A DNA stretch of 64,000 nucleotides from Zonotrichia leucophrys gambelii (GCF_028769735.1 NC_088172.1:74796631-74860630); one strand, 5' to 3'; positions 27,201 through 41,700 are shown, counted from the first letter of the stretch. Translations and numbers: made by a program. Notes: a model not told the origin generated them from the sequence alone.

Positions 27201-27744
27201 AATTAGACCTTTAGCAAAGTCTCTTGTCACCTTCTGGCACCCTCCATGACTTTATGTGTATTATAATCTAGGAATTACACAACACCTGGTGTAATAAAGA
27301 AAGGAAATCCAATTTTATGATGTATACAGTTTTGAGACAAAAAGAATTACTGTAAAGTGTGACCAAGACAAGGAGCTGTAGTGATAAAATTAGTATTGTT
27401 AAAGCTGTTGATGGTGGAAGTCTCTCAATTCTTGTGCCTCTTGTCCTAGAATTCCCTTTCAGCTTTGTGTAGTTCACCAAGGCTGAGCTTCTTCCTGATG
27501 CTCTTTAAGCACAGCAACACCCACATTAGGAAATACACTTAAAACTCAGAAGATTGGATGAGGAGCAGAAAAAGCCAGTGTATCCTGGTTTCTGTTGCAA
27601 AGGCACCACTTGAGAGCACAGAGTTACCCTTTCCACAGACCCCGTGCTGTTACAAATCTGCCCTGAAATACCAAAGGCTTTTTTCAGGCTGCATTTTCTC
27701 TCTGGAGTAACCACCTGAGGGCAACATCACACACACAATGGGAC
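24208..27744. other. Non-coding region, no gene recognised
   Basis: No exon, RNA gene or named repeat could be supported. Composition is AT-rich except for a GC-richer patch at 24930-25280. Confidence 0.45.
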
Positions 27745-27895
27745 ATGCAGGGCTCCTGGGTCTGGAATATTGCGCTCATTGGAATACTGCTCTCGTTTTG
27801 AGGAATCCCAGGTACCAGAAAATCATGACAAATGAGAAGCAGATCAAAGAACAGCAACGAAGATTATTAGGAGGCTGGAGATACTATGCAGAAAA
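27745..27895 (+). mobile_element. Decayed CR1 LINE fragment
   Basis: The segment near 27855-27890 reads AGCAACGAAGATTATTAGG then AGGCTGGAGATACT. This matches the CR1 stretch that normally reads roughly GGCAACGAAGATGATTAGG then GACTGGAGCA. Upstream, GGGCTCCTGGGT and a degraded lysine-like AGAAAATCATGACA segment fit the preceding CR1 sequence. Divergence is high and the boundaries are approximate. It is not coding. Confidence 0.45.
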
Positions 27896-30236
27896 ACATT
27901 CCAAAAGCAAGATCTAGTTTGCCTAAGTCTAGTTTGATTAGGAGCAGAATCCTGGCCTCCAAGAATTTGAAGAGTGATGAGAAATTGTTCAGCATAATAA
28001 AAGAAGAAAGAAATGAGTAATTGGTGGTGGAAACAAAACAAGGAAAATGTGTGTGTTTTTTCTCTTGTACTTTGCCTTCATGTGAGATATGAGATTGTGA
28101 AAGGGAAATATTCATATTCTGCTTCTCTAATGAAAGATCAAGGCTCTGTCAGAGTAAGCATAGTATAGGCCAGGAACAGAAATTCTTGGTCAAGAAGAGA
28201 GCATACATGGTCACAGTATACTTGACTGTCAGGAGGGGACTGGTGGGAAAAGCCAGCCTGTGACATGTTTCAGGGGTGGCTCTAGAACAACATTGATCTC
28301 ACAGGAGGGACACTTTCCCACTTTCCAGTTCTGGTGTTTGAGCCCTTGGTTGGAGCAGTCCATGGGACACATCATCATTTGCTCTGACTCTGGAGAATTA
28401 TTTTTCTTGTGAGGAGGGGAGCTAAGTTCCCTTCATCGATTTGGGATTCATTATCTTAAAAAGTGTAGAGATATAAAAGCTTCAGGATGATCTGAGGCCA
28501 CTGGAAAGCCCTGGAAAACCTGTCCAGTGTGCAGCATGGCACATTATACCAGGACTTTGTGGAGGGATCCACAGGATGTTCCTTTTTAAAATGCAGTTGG
28601 AGAAGAGAATGTTGCACTGGCAGACTCATCTGACTCCAGTCAAGCTGCAGCAGTGGGGTCTAACAAGTTTGCTCAAGCCCCTGACTGGACTTGACAGGCT
28701 TCCCTGGATGTCTGTCTTGCTGTTACTTCATCCCTGTTAGAGTTTACATGCAGTTGCTATGCAGCAGTTAAACACTGATGCTGAGGTAGGCATGCCCTGT
28801 GTGGGACAGAGCCTGAAAATTTGGGAAGCAAAACAAGCTTAAGTAACTAAATTGCCTCCAAACAGAAAGCAGTAAAGGACAGCAATGCCTCCTTCCCTTC
28901 TTATATCCCATATTTAAGAAAGGAAATCCTAATTCTTCTAACAGTACCATTATGGGCCTGAACTATATCACTGATCAGAAGTCTTAAAAAAAAAAAGAAT
29001 AGAGGGAAAATCTATTATCTTGTCTCAGAGAGATTATTTGCCAACACATCTAACCAGACACCTTTCCTACAGTCTGAGGCAATATTTTTTTCCCTGAGAT
29101 TGAGAGGTCAACACTCAAATACATCAGCCTGTATCTCAGATCCTGGAGGCACTAATGCACCATCTCTAGTACAGCATTATCCCCACAGTCCACTGTTTAC
29201 AGGTTTCTGTTAAAGATTAATAATCAAAGAACAAACAGCTTTTGTTTTGACTCTAATACTGATTCAAGCCTTCTGTTTAAGCAAAAGCAAATCAAGTGAG
29301 GGTTCACTTGTTCTGAGAACCACTGATTCCCAGGAAAGAGGACAAATTTCTCTTTATGTCCTTTGGATAGCTGGTGTGGGCAGCTCTGTGCCCTAAAGGC
29401 TTTCATGCCTCCATGGCACAGGAGCCAGGACCAGAGCAAGTAAGTCCATATGACGTGGCCCTAACCTGCAAAGTCAGAAGCAATTCTTAGGGAAAAAAAG
29501 GGCAAAGTGATTTCCCAATAGAGACTACTAACCCATGGCCTTTCTGATAAGTTAAAGCGCCATCTGTTCCTTATCAGCATCCTCTGCAGGTTCCCAAACT
29601 GGCTTCCTCTCAGTGGAGAATGGGAAGCGGGAAGGAACAACCAGTACTGAAATGCTCATTGCTCTGTGTTTGTTTCTCCTACTCTTACATTCTACTCTTG
29701 CAAAGCAACATACAAGGGGTGTCTGGCATCCAAGTACCTGATGTGTGCAGTGACATGGAGTAGGGGATACAAGCTGTTCTGTTATGGAAGACATGGCAGA
29801 GGTTTCCCTAGCTGGAGGGGAGGTCACTGCTACAAGACGGTTTTGTTTTTCCTGGCAGTTCCTTCTGGCTTTGTAGGGCCCTTGCCCATGGGCTGTTTTC
29901 CTGGGAGGAGCAATCAGAGAGGTTCACTTGATGTCATCACATCTTGTTTTCAGTGGCTTCTGGAAAATGAAGCTATCATGAGCATGAAAGAAAAATCCAA
30001 AGGGTTGAGCCCTTGAACAGCCACCTGTGGAACAGCAATAGCTTCCACAGCTATATGTGCTCCCCAGCCATCACAACCTCCCTGCTTCACAGACCTCTAG
30101 AAGGAGGTGTGAGGAAGTCCAGCATCCTCCCCCCAGCACAGAGATGGGGATAGGAAAAGGTGCCCAAATATCCACTGGTGCATCATCAACAGGTCACAGC
30201 CCCCACTGGCTCCTGCCTCTTGGACGTGTGAGCAGG
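27896..30236. other. Non-coding region, no gene recognised
   Basis: No gene was supported. Chance frames such as 29666-30016 (116 codons) have no recognisable motif and no splice context. Confidence 0.45.
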
Positions 30237-30758
30237 TGTCATGGTTCAGCTTCACGTGGGTGAGAAACCTTGTGGGTTGACATAAATGCCGTTTAGTAGG
30301 GAAAGAAAAAGCTACACCCTCAAGCCAAGCAAAACAAGGAATTCATTCACTGCTTCCCATGGGCAGGCAGGTGCTCAGCCATCCTCAGGAAAGCAGGGCT
30401 CTATCATGCATAATGATGCCTTGGAAAGGTAAAACGCAGCAACTCCAAATGTCCCCAATTCCTCCTTCTTCCCCCAGCTTTACACACTGAGCATGATGCT
30501 GGATGGTGGGGAATGTCCCTTTGGTCACTTGGGGTCAGCTGTCCTGGCTGTGTCCCTGTCCAGCTTCATGTGCACTCCCAGTCCCCTTGCTGGTGGCAGG
30601 GGGTTGAGGATCAGGAAAGACCTTGATGCTGTGCAAGCCCTCAGCAATAAAGAAAACATCCTAGTGTTATCAACACCATTTCCATCACAAATCCAAAACA
30701 TAGTACCATGCTAATTACTATGAAGAAAATTAACTCTATCCCTGCCAAAACCAGCACA
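30237..30758 (-). mobile_element. Solo LTR of the same retroviral family (copy 2)
   Basis: This 522-bp element begins TGTCATGG and ends CCAGCACA on the plus strand, which is TGTGCTGG...CCATGACA on the minus strand. It is flanked on both sides by an exact 5-bp duplication, GCAGG (30232-30236 and 30759-30763). It shares block order with the LTR at 6491-7072: CATTCACTGCTTCCCATGGG, GGCAGGCAGGTG, the CTCCTTCTTCCCCCAG segment, CCCTTTGGTCA and ACAAATCCAAAACATAG. The TATA position on the minus strand is degraded (GTGTAAAGC near 30478-30486). No internal viral genes flank it, so it is a solo LTR. Family assignment (ERVL- or ERVK-like) rests on the 5-bp duplication only. Confidence 0.92.
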
Positions 30759-30763
30759 GCAGG

Positions 30764-32666
30764 GCAAGCGGCTCAGCTTTCCAGGTCTTTTCTTGCTCCC
30801 TTTCCCCTTCTGACTTCAGGAGGAGAACACATCCACCCAAGCAGACATGCTGGGATGAGTGATGTTGCTTTGGAAAATTTGGAAGCCAGCAGCCCCCTCT
30901 GCGTAGGGCCTCATGTTTATTTATCCTCTCTTGCTCTGAGTTTTGGGACTATAGATCCAGCCAGCTTTGTCTTAGAGCTGGACATGGAGAAGGGTCATTT
31001 CACAATCCTTTGGAGCTGCTCTGGGTTCACTACCCTCCAATATCTGTCCCACTGTGTATTCCTGACATCCCTTTACCATCTGAACTGCTCTTCCATGTGC
31101 AATACTGCCATCACTGCTGCTCCTGACTGCAGTGTGCAGTCATGCACATGAAGCTGGTGCCTCACTACTTCAGCTGAGTTCAGTGCTGTGTATGTTCCTC
31201 TTGCTGGTGACTTCATGGATGACAAACATTTGTAAGGATCTCTCATGTTTCAAAAGGCTCAGAGGTGGAAAGTGATTTATATTGTCATTGAGTGCTTCCC
31301 AGCCTGGAGGAGTTGCAGGCACACCACAAAACACCAAGGAAGAAGGAAATTATGTGGAATTTCATACATTGCTTGGAAGGAAAAGAGCCTCCCCTCCTAA
31401 AGTATACCTAAACCCTTTGTTTCACAAGGAGCTGCCCTGGATGCTGCTTTGCGAGTTCCTTCAGGAAGGGGTTAAATGGAGAAATATGCCACAGAATATC
31501 TGTGACCACTCTTCTCATCAAAAAACCATCTTTAGCTCCCTTACCAGGGTCTCAGTAAAATTCCTAAAGCCATGGTGGAAGCTGAGAAAGCACAAGGGAT
31601 TTTTGGAAGATGCAAATGTACTGTTTATACATTATTCCCCTTCCCATTCCTCCTAAAGCATCTGTGTTCAGTGGCATCTGCATGAGGTGAGAAGCACCAG
31701 GGGCTCCAGGCTAGTGTACCTTGCAGGTGCTCTCCTTGCAGACACTGCGTAACAGGATGTGCATGAAAGGAAACCCTAGACACTGCCCTGAGTTGCACCC
31801 CTTGTAATCAAAGCAACTGGAAGCAGGGCCATGAAGGGGAACCAACTTTCCTGGTTCAGCCTCTTCCCGATGGGGTCTGGTGAGCTCCGGGAATCCTGCC
31901 AAGTCCAGGGGGCAGGAGGGGCTGGGCCATCAGAAACACACTGGAGTCTGCAGCCTGCACCCCCTCCTACCACATGCCAGCCTCTGAGCTCTGGCAGCAC
32001 TGCCTGCTGAGGAGGCACCATCCAGGACAGTGGCTGGGGACATGCCAGAGCGTGCAACTTGTTATGCACAAAGGAACTACACCGAAACATAAAGGAACAA
32101 GAGATTAAAGGGGAACAGATGTTGGCTGATCTTGTCCACCCTGCTCCTGGGAGGCAGCCCAGTGCAGCTGCTGGCTGCCCCAGGCTCTGCTAGATCAGGG
32201 TAGCAGGGCTGGGACCCTTGCAGCCTCGCACTGCTCCCTGAATGACAGTAGTGAGTGTAGCCCTGCTGGTACCCTTTTCTGGTGTGGCAGCTTGTTTCAT
32301 ATCCCTTTTGTGAAAATTCATTTAAATATTCCCCCACCATCACTGTGGGATGTTGTGCCCCACGGAGGGGAAATGTCAGATCCATAATGGCAAAGGAAAT
32401 CTGAGCCTCTGTGTCACTAATCCCACACCATGTTAAACCAGGCATGATGCAAAGCGTGGCATTAGAAAAGCCAGAACATGCTACTGACACTGCTTGGCTG
32501 TATACACAGCTCTGCTGCCAAAACTGCTATTTCTCACTTAATGCATGAACTATTAATCCCCATTTTTGCATCATTTTCTCCTGTCTTCCTTTCATTGTTC
32601 ATAGCTTTTCTTTCAATACATGATCTATCGCTGCCTCCCTTATTCTACACTCTGCTGTTTCCATTC
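30764..32666. other. Non-coding region, no gene recognised
   Basis: Open frames of up to 147 codons overlap the LTR edge or lie in unrecognised sequence. No splice-site pairs or protein motifs support a gene. Confidence 0.45.
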
Positions 32667-32752
32667 AGTGGTGAACTTGGCAGTGCTGGGTTAACAGCTG
32701 GCCTCAGTGATCTTGGAGGTCTTTTCCATCATAAATGATTCTATGATTCTAT
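32667..32752 (+). mobile_element. CR1 LINE 3' end
   Basis: This is a typical truncated CR1 3' terminus: GTGAACTTGGCAGTGCTGGG, then a GGTTAACAGCTGG-like segment, then TGATCTTGGAGGTCTTTTCC, ending in the octamer repeat ATGATTCTATGATTCTAT. Five-prime truncation with only about 85 bp remaining is the usual state of avian CR1 copies. The short tail repeat fixes the plus-strand orientation. Confidence 0.85.
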
Positions 32753-35700
32753 ATAATGTCTTGACTCCCGGTCCTCATATCCTCCTTGCTGACCCTCATG
32801 TTTCCTAAATCCTCAGGGAAATGCTGCCACCAACACTGACATCTCTGAGGGATTTTTGAACATGTCTCAGCCAAATCTGGAGAACCTACTGTGCCATCCT
32901 GTCACTTTAAACTGTACAGAAAGGCCCAGTTTTTAGTAATTTAAATTTCTTTCCCTATGGTCCTAATGGAGAAGAATGAAAAAAAAAGCCTAACCTAGAA
33001 GAACCCCAAACTGAACAGTTTATCCTTTTCAGTGTGTCTAAGCCTTTTCTACTGTTTACTAATCCCTCCCTTCTGCCAGTCCCCACCACTGGGAGCTATT
33101 GTCCACCTAATGCAGAGCAGACCATGCCAGTAAGCTCCAGCCAAATTCAAAAATTCATTAGTTATAATGTGTCTACCACTAAAGTGTCTGCAAATAGCTG
33201 TGAAATCCCAGAGAATTAAGCTTGAACACTAAATATCAGAAACTGGCCTCTTGATATTTATTTGCCTATAATGGCTCACTCAAACACATCTGATAACTGA
33301 GGAACTGCAGCTGTGACTGTGCAGCAGAGTTCAGCACCTTCCTGCCCCTGACAGCATCCTCCCCACAGTGTGTCCTGCATCCTGCCTTCCCTGCTCTCAT
33401 CAGAAACAGGAGAGGGGGCCAACGTTGCTCGTGCACCTCTTGGACTGTCATTTTCCCCGCAGTATTGCACTCAGAGGACTCTGCTGAAAGCCCAGTGACA
33501 CAGCTACAGCTTGGAGGTGGCACTGTGCCTTCCCCATAAGGGCACCTCAACAGCTCACCGTGCACCCCTGCTCACAGCTGGGCCTTCCCAGCACCTCCAA
33601 CAGCACCTTTCCTGTGTCTCTCCTGATACAGCAACAGAAGCTACCTGATCCTTGACAAAAAGAACATCTTTCTCAGCAGGTGTCCTGAGCCCTCCAGGAA
33701 GTGTTTGCTGTTCTCTGTTTGCAGATCTCTTCCCATTTATCAGGCCAGCCTGGTCACTCATCACCTCCTGATGTTAATGCTGGAAGATAGGGCCACTGAG
33801 TGCAAGAGTGGCAAAGCTGTCATGCTCCAGCTGGGCAAAAGTGGAGCCTCACTCAGTAAATATTGACATGTCTGCAAGCAAACAGAAAGCAGCTTTCAGC
33901 AAGCAGCTCTCAGGCTCCCTGAGCTGATGCTGGAGCAGAGACGCCTGATGCTTTGTGGTTATGAGCTGCTGTTTACAGAGGGCAGGATACAGGAATGGAT
34001 CTCCAGCAGCTGTGATGACAGTGGCAAATTGATGGACTCACAGGAGCCACCAGCTGCATGCCCACTGCCCACCTGCAACACAACAAGTGGCTGCAACCAC
34101 TTCAGCTTCTGGAAAAACAAGCTGTCTTTTCCATCCCTCAGCAACTTCCAGACAGGCTTTCTTCACGAGGATATTCAAGACAGGCTTCATTAAAAAACAG
34201 GTAGCTCAAAATAGATTTTTGTTTCAAGTCTTTAGTTCCCCTGCTTTTCTGTCCTAAAACACTGCTGTTGGTATTTAGGTGATTGCACATTCTGTAAGCT
34301 GTCAGGTTTAGGCAAGTCACAGGTGCAAGTGAGTATAATGTGATTCCTTCCATGGACCTATGGAATTGAGTAGCCAGCCATTAGCAGCATTAGCTCTTTA
34401 CCCCTTACAAAAACTACATTTAACCTACATCCTAAAACAGGAGTTTTATGCTCCCACTCAGACTATTGCCTGGTGGTTATATGACCACATTCCCTGCACA
34501 GGTTGAGCAGAGCCCTTATTTAAAGAAGAGATGGGATTGCAAGCAAAGGCTAGTGATGGATTGGGTTCATTTCCTGACCCACCCTCTCTATGACTGAGCA
34601 AGTTATTTGATCTCTTAATGCTCTAGTTCCCAAATATGAAAAGGAAGTGATAATGCTTTCTTCTCTCCAGGTCTTTTTTAAAAAATCTTAGACTGAAAGA
34701 AATTTTGCTTTTTTTTTTTTTTTTCTGTGCTTCTGTGTTTTCTGTTTGTTTGTATTCCTAGAGCAATTACATTCTGATACACAGCACAAGTTCCCTAGTA
34801 TGGCAGTAAATAATTGTCTGTTCTCATTTGGGGTCTGTGGGCACCATGAGCAGCCAATAAACAAATGGATGATGCAGATCCTTAACTGAGGCTCTATGGA
34901 TCTTAGATAGAGCACTAAGGAGTGGAACAGTAAGTGCACAAGTGAATTTCAGGAGTCCCCATGTGTTTAATTCCTTTCAGCTTTTGTGAATGTGCAAGTT
35001 AATTCTTTACACTACTTTTCCACTCCCTGGTGTGCTCCTACTACCTGCTGCTTGCCTGCAGAGTAAAGACAACATCTAATCCCCAGCTCCTTTCCCCTGC
35101 AATGAAATAAAACACTCCAGGTAGTGCTCTAGGGAGAGGGCAGATCTCTGCCATGGAGCACATCTCTTCCTCCTCCCATTTTTCACTTCTAAATCAAGCT
35201 GGCAGTTTCTTAGAGGAGGGATGTTGTCTGTGTGAGGCATCAAGCACAGTGTATCTATAGCACTGCCATATGCTTGACAGGCCATTGGTGTGACAGAGTT
35301 TCTCATTTATTAATTACCTAGAATAAGCCAGTCAGTCACATAAAGTTTTCTGCCAGATAGCTCCTTTGCTGAACCAGGTGTTGGGTGACAGCAAGTACCA
35401 AAAGCATGGAAGTGGTGGGTGGAAACACAGCCTGGGGACAGTGGAAGGGAGGCCAAGGGTTTGGATGGTGCAGGACTGAATGTCTCACTGCTACAACAGC
35501 TGCAGCCCCAAGCAGGGCCAGAGGGCACCTAAATGCTGCTTCACCAGCACTGCTCTCCTGCTCCAAACCTCAGCTTAGACAAAGAAACTGTTTGACAGCA
35601 AATCATTTCAGCTGTCCCTCTCCTTTGGTCACCCCTGCTCTGTGGGGCCTCTGCAGAGCCCTATAAGGAAACCCACAGCTCCAGGCTGGGGTCAGTTCTT

Positions 35701-38700
35701 TCGTCACGATCACTGAAGTTCGCATCAAAGCCAGGGCCAAAACTTCTCTGTGCCTCCAGGCCTGGCAAGCCCACCAGTACAAATGAATTGCAGGGAACAA
35801 ACATTACAAAGCACATTTCTGGAGAACCATGGGAAGGACAGAGGAGAAGAGAGAAACACAGCAAAGGATGAACAGAAAAAGAAAGGGACATAGCAGACAC
35901 AAAATGGACCTATGGGTTAATAGAAGCACAAAGTGGTGACACCTTCTGTCAAATATTCATTGAAGGATGGTTTGCACAATTACAGCCAGAGGCAACACTA
36001 ACAGCCCACTAAAACACTGCTGGCAAGCTGCATTCTACTCCTAAAAGCCACCCATCCCTACCACTGCCAAAGTATCAGTAGAGCTGCCAATTTATACAAT
36101 GCAGAAAATTATTTCAGGCAAGTTTTCCCTACAAACTGCTTCCATTGTACACAGGTAGAGAAAGTACACTGTATGCCACCTGTGCATTGAAGACAAAATG
36201 CACAATCCTGTTATTTGGTCGCTGGCCTCTCCCCTCAACACTGTAAAAAGTGGGCCTGCACCTTTGCCTTCAGAAGATGAGCAGTAAATAATTTATCTGG
36301 AGGCTTCTTCTAGCACAGACAGATGTGTACAGACAGAGAAGGGAAACATTGCTTGTTGAAAGGTCAGCAGATACTGATTATGAGCAGGGGAATGTTCTCA
36401 CAGGAAACACTGAAGACTGTGCAGAAGTAAACATACCTCCAGTGTGGAGTGGCGTGGTGTGGTGATCCAGCTGAGTCCCCCTCTGGGGACCAGCTTCCCA
36501 GGGATGATGCACAAGGCCCTTGGGGTATTTACACAGCCTGTTTTCTAAAGACCAGCTGCCACTCAGCACAGTTTATCTTCTTTTCCTGATTATTCAATCT
36601 GTGTTTTCTTTGCTCCTTCTGGCTGCCTCTTCCCCCAGTTTCTGGAACTGTGAGCAGCTGAGGCCTCAGCAGCACCTGTGAGTGCGCCAGGCACAGCAGC
36701 TGCCGCATCCATGGATGCCGAGGGCAGTCTGTCCACCACACACATTTCCACACCACTGGGCAACAGGCTCCTTTCACATTCTTCCCATGCAGATTTGTTT
36801 CTAATTCAGAAACTTTGTGTTTTCCTAGAGTGTGAAAGCTCTTAGCTTCTAGTATGTCTGCATTTGGTGTTTCTTTCAGTGAGAAGGGCTCTCTGAAAAG
36901 ACACATCCTCATGTTGCTCCCAAAATTAGGAGAGGAGAGGCTTTTCCAGCTTGTAACAAGCCTGGCTGAACTCTAGCAGAGGCAGAGAATATAACAAGTG
37001 AGGATCTCACTGGATTCTTGCATTTGGGTCCCTCAAATGCTCCAATCTCCAAGAGCCTTTCAACAGAAAGAGCATTTGAAGCAAACACAGTTCTGGTGCT
37101 CCTACAGAGGGTCAAAGCTTCTCTTCTGCTGGCAAAGGCTTGTGTGACCATGTCTGATAGATGTCCCTGCAGGAACACAAATGTCTAAGCTCAGATATTT
37201 GTTGCAGTCTCTGCTTTGGCCTGGAGGAGCCCTGACTTGCACAGCATTTCCAAACACACAAAGATTAAGGAGGAGGCCAAGTTGAACAGCTGGCATCCCT
37301 TCAACATAGTTCTTAGCTAGAATTTTGCTTCTTTCTTGCAGCAAGGTCCAGAGTGATGCACTCTTCTCTGTGGAACAAAGAGGGCACTGTGTACCAAGGT
37401 TTTGCTGTACAAAATCAGTTCAGTGAAATTCCCATTCCCATTTGCCTGCTCCTAGGCTGCTCAAAAGGCCTACTCTCTCCACTACCTCCACTATTTTTTT
37501 GATCCAACAACTGTAACAATAAAAGACGTCAATGAGTTATCCATAGAACACAATTGACATCTGTTTCTGAACACAGTACCTGAGAGATAATTTTGCATCC
37601 ACTGCAGATCTTTTCTAGCCATAACCTTGCAAAAAATCCTTATAAAATATGATTTTAAAAGGAACTTTAAAAAGCACTTACTAAAGCAAACAAACAAAAG
37701 CTTCCCTTGCTACCTTCAGATTGTATTAGCATTAAATTTTCTGCTTAAAAACAGTGGAGGGGAAGAGAAATAGTAATGTTACTTACTATTCAGGATTGTT
37801 CAGAGTACCCAAGGAGGTGTTGTTTAAACTAAACAAAAAGAGATTTCTTTCATTCTGCCTTCTCCCAAACCATTCCTATATGGTAATAGGTGGTGTGAGA
37901 ATAGGAATGACTGCTTGATGTTCCTACTACTGAGGGAGCAGGGGACTGCTCTGGTGGGTGCAAAGCCTGTGAATATTTACTAGGTAGGATTTCTGCAACA
38001 TACAAGGGAGCTCATCATCAGCCAAGGTTACTTCTGGCTTAAGCAATCAGTTCAATGGACTTTAGTATTGTTATACAATTGTAACTAGAAGTCCTCTGGG
38101 GGTTTGAACCATGCTGTTGTGCTCTCACAAGTAATTTGTGAGGAATCTCTCCCCTTAGGAGTCTGCTTTAGTCAGTAATGTGAGACAGCTGTGAGTTTTG
38201 TTTGGGAGAGAGGATCTCCTGGTGGCCAGAGCCCAGGCTGTGCTCTAATCATCTCTTGTGATGTTATCTTCTTTAGCTTCTCTGCCGAACAAGTAGACAC
38301 CTCAAAATCACTTTTAACTTTCTCATCAAGGTCATACTGTAGGTTTGAAATTTTGTTTCTCCACAGCTGTTTTACTGCTCTTTCTGCAACTGCAGTTCCA
38401 TTGACTCCGCATTTGCGTTCTCCAGATGAGATCCTGATCCAGCAAAATTAATGAAAGCTTTAATACTGACTTCTGCTGGACCTAGGCTTCAACCAATTGC
38501 CTCTGGCTGTTGTTAAACCTGTATTGTAATCTATTCCTGATTTCAGGTTTTTTCACAGCACTATTATTCCAACCACTCAGCAGTGCACACATCTAACAGC
38601 ATACCTGAGATCCTGTTTCTCTTCACATCAAGTAGATGATGTTTAGAAAATGGCTGCAGCATTCACCTTCCCTCAGCCAACTCCATACAGCTGTCGCCCA

Positions 38701-41700
38701 GAATTTCTAAGACAAATGATCTCAAGCTGAAAGGATGTGACTCTGGGTAAACAGGGGCAAAAATAAAGCTGTGGTCAAATGAAAAGGAAACTTCAGGTGG
38801 TTTTGTATTTTAAAATTGATTAGGCATTTGCACACAGAGACCCACTGAAGTCCTAGAATTAGGCAGATTGGTCAGAATTGACCCCAACAGCCCTCTCCCG
38901 AAACTATTATACCTTAGCTCATCCCTGCTGGTAATGGTAGCTCTAAAACAAAGAATGCTTGAGGACACCTCATGCTGGTTGTCTGGGAAAGGAAATTTGG
39001 TTCAAAAGCACTACCACAGTCCCAGTCTGCAGGTCTTAGGCGCTCAGAAGCTGGCAACAGCCCATCCCACAGCGATTCTACTGCGCCAGGTCAAGCTCTG
39101 CAATGTGTTGTTATTATTGAGGTGAACTGTGTGAAATTCTGAGGCAGTGGAGTCCACCACACCACACACCCTCCTGCCCTCAATCTGTTTTCTTTCCAAT
39201 GGAAAGCTGGAAGCAGGGTAGGGAGGAGAGGGAAGAGAGGGCAGACAATTACACACCCAGCCGCATCCTGACCAACAAGCAGTGTGTGACTGCAGCGCAC
39301 ATCTGGGCCTCCAGGCTGGAAAACAGCCCCAGGCCTCACACTTCAGATGCACCTCTATGCCTCACAAGCTATTTCAAGCAGGAAATTGCCCTGTGGCTGG
39401 CTATGAAGCCCAAATGACTGGCTGTGAGAGACCCACACCATCTTTCATGGGCATGCTGCTGTGCTGCTGCACTGACAAACTCACAGGGGGACTTGGGCAT
39501 GTGGTTTCTCTTATTGTCATAAGGAAACTTCCTTGGCTCAGATCTGCAGTGACCTCCAGACCTTGCTGGACAAGGTCACCCTGCTGCAGGAAATTCTGAG
39601 GTAGAGGCTGGTAGAAGCAAAGGCAAATGTAACAGTTACTGCAGGAAAGCAAGCTGGTACTTATTACTGTGACACCACTCGTAATCCCATGTAGACTAAA
39701 AGGCCCGACTGGGAGGAGGATTCATTCTGCAAGGTGCCCAGCAAACCCAGAGTGACCTCCGCCCTTGCAGTTGTAAGCTGATAAAGGTAAAGGAAAACCT
39801 CCAAAGCTGCAGCATTTACTTGTTCACTTTTTTGTTTTTACTATGAATTGCTTAAAGATCAAAGAACTGGAAAACAGATGAAACCAAGAAAGGCAGGAGT
39901 CTGAAAAAAATGTGGCTCAGGCCTACGAATTATGATTTTATAGAGTAGATCAGATTTTGGGAGTGATACAGACAATGACAAACAACTCTAGACAAGAATG
40001 AGAGAGGTAGGAAATGAATTTCAGGGGATTAGGACTCTGGATCAGGTTATTAAGAGGAGTCTTCAGGAATACGCATGACACCAAAGATTGCATTTTCCCT
40101 TTAGACCAAACAGAAGCCTCTACGCAGACAAGAAGGAAAAAGTACTCCTACCAGAGCTCTGCAAATAAAGAAATGTCAATAAAGGTTCAGTTGTTAAAAC
40201 AATTTCCCAATGCAGAGGACAAAATACTTTTTAGAGGGTGGTCTATTACTTCTTTCAATGACAACCATATTCTCTCAGTTACAAATTATTACTAAGCTTT
40301 TCAATAATAGCTATGTTGACAGCACATATCCATTTAACATTGGGAATTTTTCACATATAATTCCCTTATGAATGGGAAATGTGTGTTTAAGACTACTAAA
40401 TGAATAGACACAAATCCTGCCCTTTGAAAATTTGATGCAAAGTATCTGCCCTAATATAGATTTACACTTGTAGTTAAATCAGAGTAAATGAGAACAAACT
40501 TCAGCCTCATGATATTCAGCACAATGGTAGGAATCCAACACAAGAAAGGGTTACTTTCTAACTGCTTGCAGGATTTAAGGCAGATAAATAAATAATAATA
40601 AGCCTCTGTTTCTGAAAGGAGATATTCAGTCTACCCAAAGCACCATCCAAGTCATTAAAGGATTCCCAGGTGCCAGCATTTGGAAAGGGTATTATCTATT
40701 CAAACAGTTTAGGCAGAGGTCTCTGCTGCTCTCTCTCCTGGGTCATCTCAGATTTCCTCAATCTCTGCCCAGAGCTGAGCTGAGGCAGGAAAGAAAAGCT
40801 GGAAATTTCAGAGGAGTAGCATTTTCTCCTGAATTAGACAGAACGTATTTTTCAGTCTTGCAGTAAAAATGAGGAAACCCCTCCTTTGTTAGTGCAGCTG
40901 CAAGGCTGCCTGGGTGAGGGCCACACACTGCATATGGAGGAACAACCTCTGCAGCAGATGCTGGGCAAAGAACCCTCTTTTCCACCCCTTTTTTGATATA
41001 ATTTACCTGGCTCATCTCTATTACTGGGAATAGAAACCACATATAAATGTCAGCACAATGCAGCTGGGTTTTTGAGACAAAGTAATTCAGCAGCAGGTGG
41101 AAGAGTGAATCCACACAAAGGCAAAAGGCTTGCTGAGGAGATGGCTGAGCTTTGCTGGCAAGAGTCAGTGCCCCAAAGATGGGGATGCAAACACCTCTCT
41201 GCATGTTTGATGCTTGGAGGACACAGACAGTTGTCTGAAGCTGCACACCCCACCTGAGCTCGTCTCAGGCTCCTGTACATTTTTAAAGGCTAAAATACAT
41301 AAGCAGGTGCCTTAGACTGAGTAGAAATTTCATATTTGGAGGTATTTTCTGAGGGAAAAATACCCTGTTGAAAACAACAATCACTATAGAAAGTGACACT
41401 GAGAAAAGGCCAGTGGTCTCTGGCTATCTGGCAGAGAGACAAGCAGATGTCTCCAACAGGAATAAGCTCTGCCTGGATAAAAACCAAGACTACTACAAGG
41501 AGAATATTTTTTGGAAACTGTATATTTAATTAATGACATCTGCCCCATCAATTGTTCTGATCCCAGATCTCTCCAGAGATTTGTGCATTTCCTTACTTCT
41601 GCTCTGGGCTCTCAGGTGCTAGGCCAGAAACACCCATCCATCCCATCATCAGCTTGCCACATGCATCAGGCATCACCCCAGTCTTTGTTGCTTTTTTGCT

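Noticed and set aside
6491..30758. The two LTRs as the ends of one 24-kb provirus
   Set aside because: Each has its own different 5-bp flanking duplication, and no gag, pol or env sequence lies between them.
40758..41246. 162-codon minus-strand frame as a gene
   Set aside because: No domain, no convincing start context and no splice evidence; length is within what 64 kb gives by chance on six frames.
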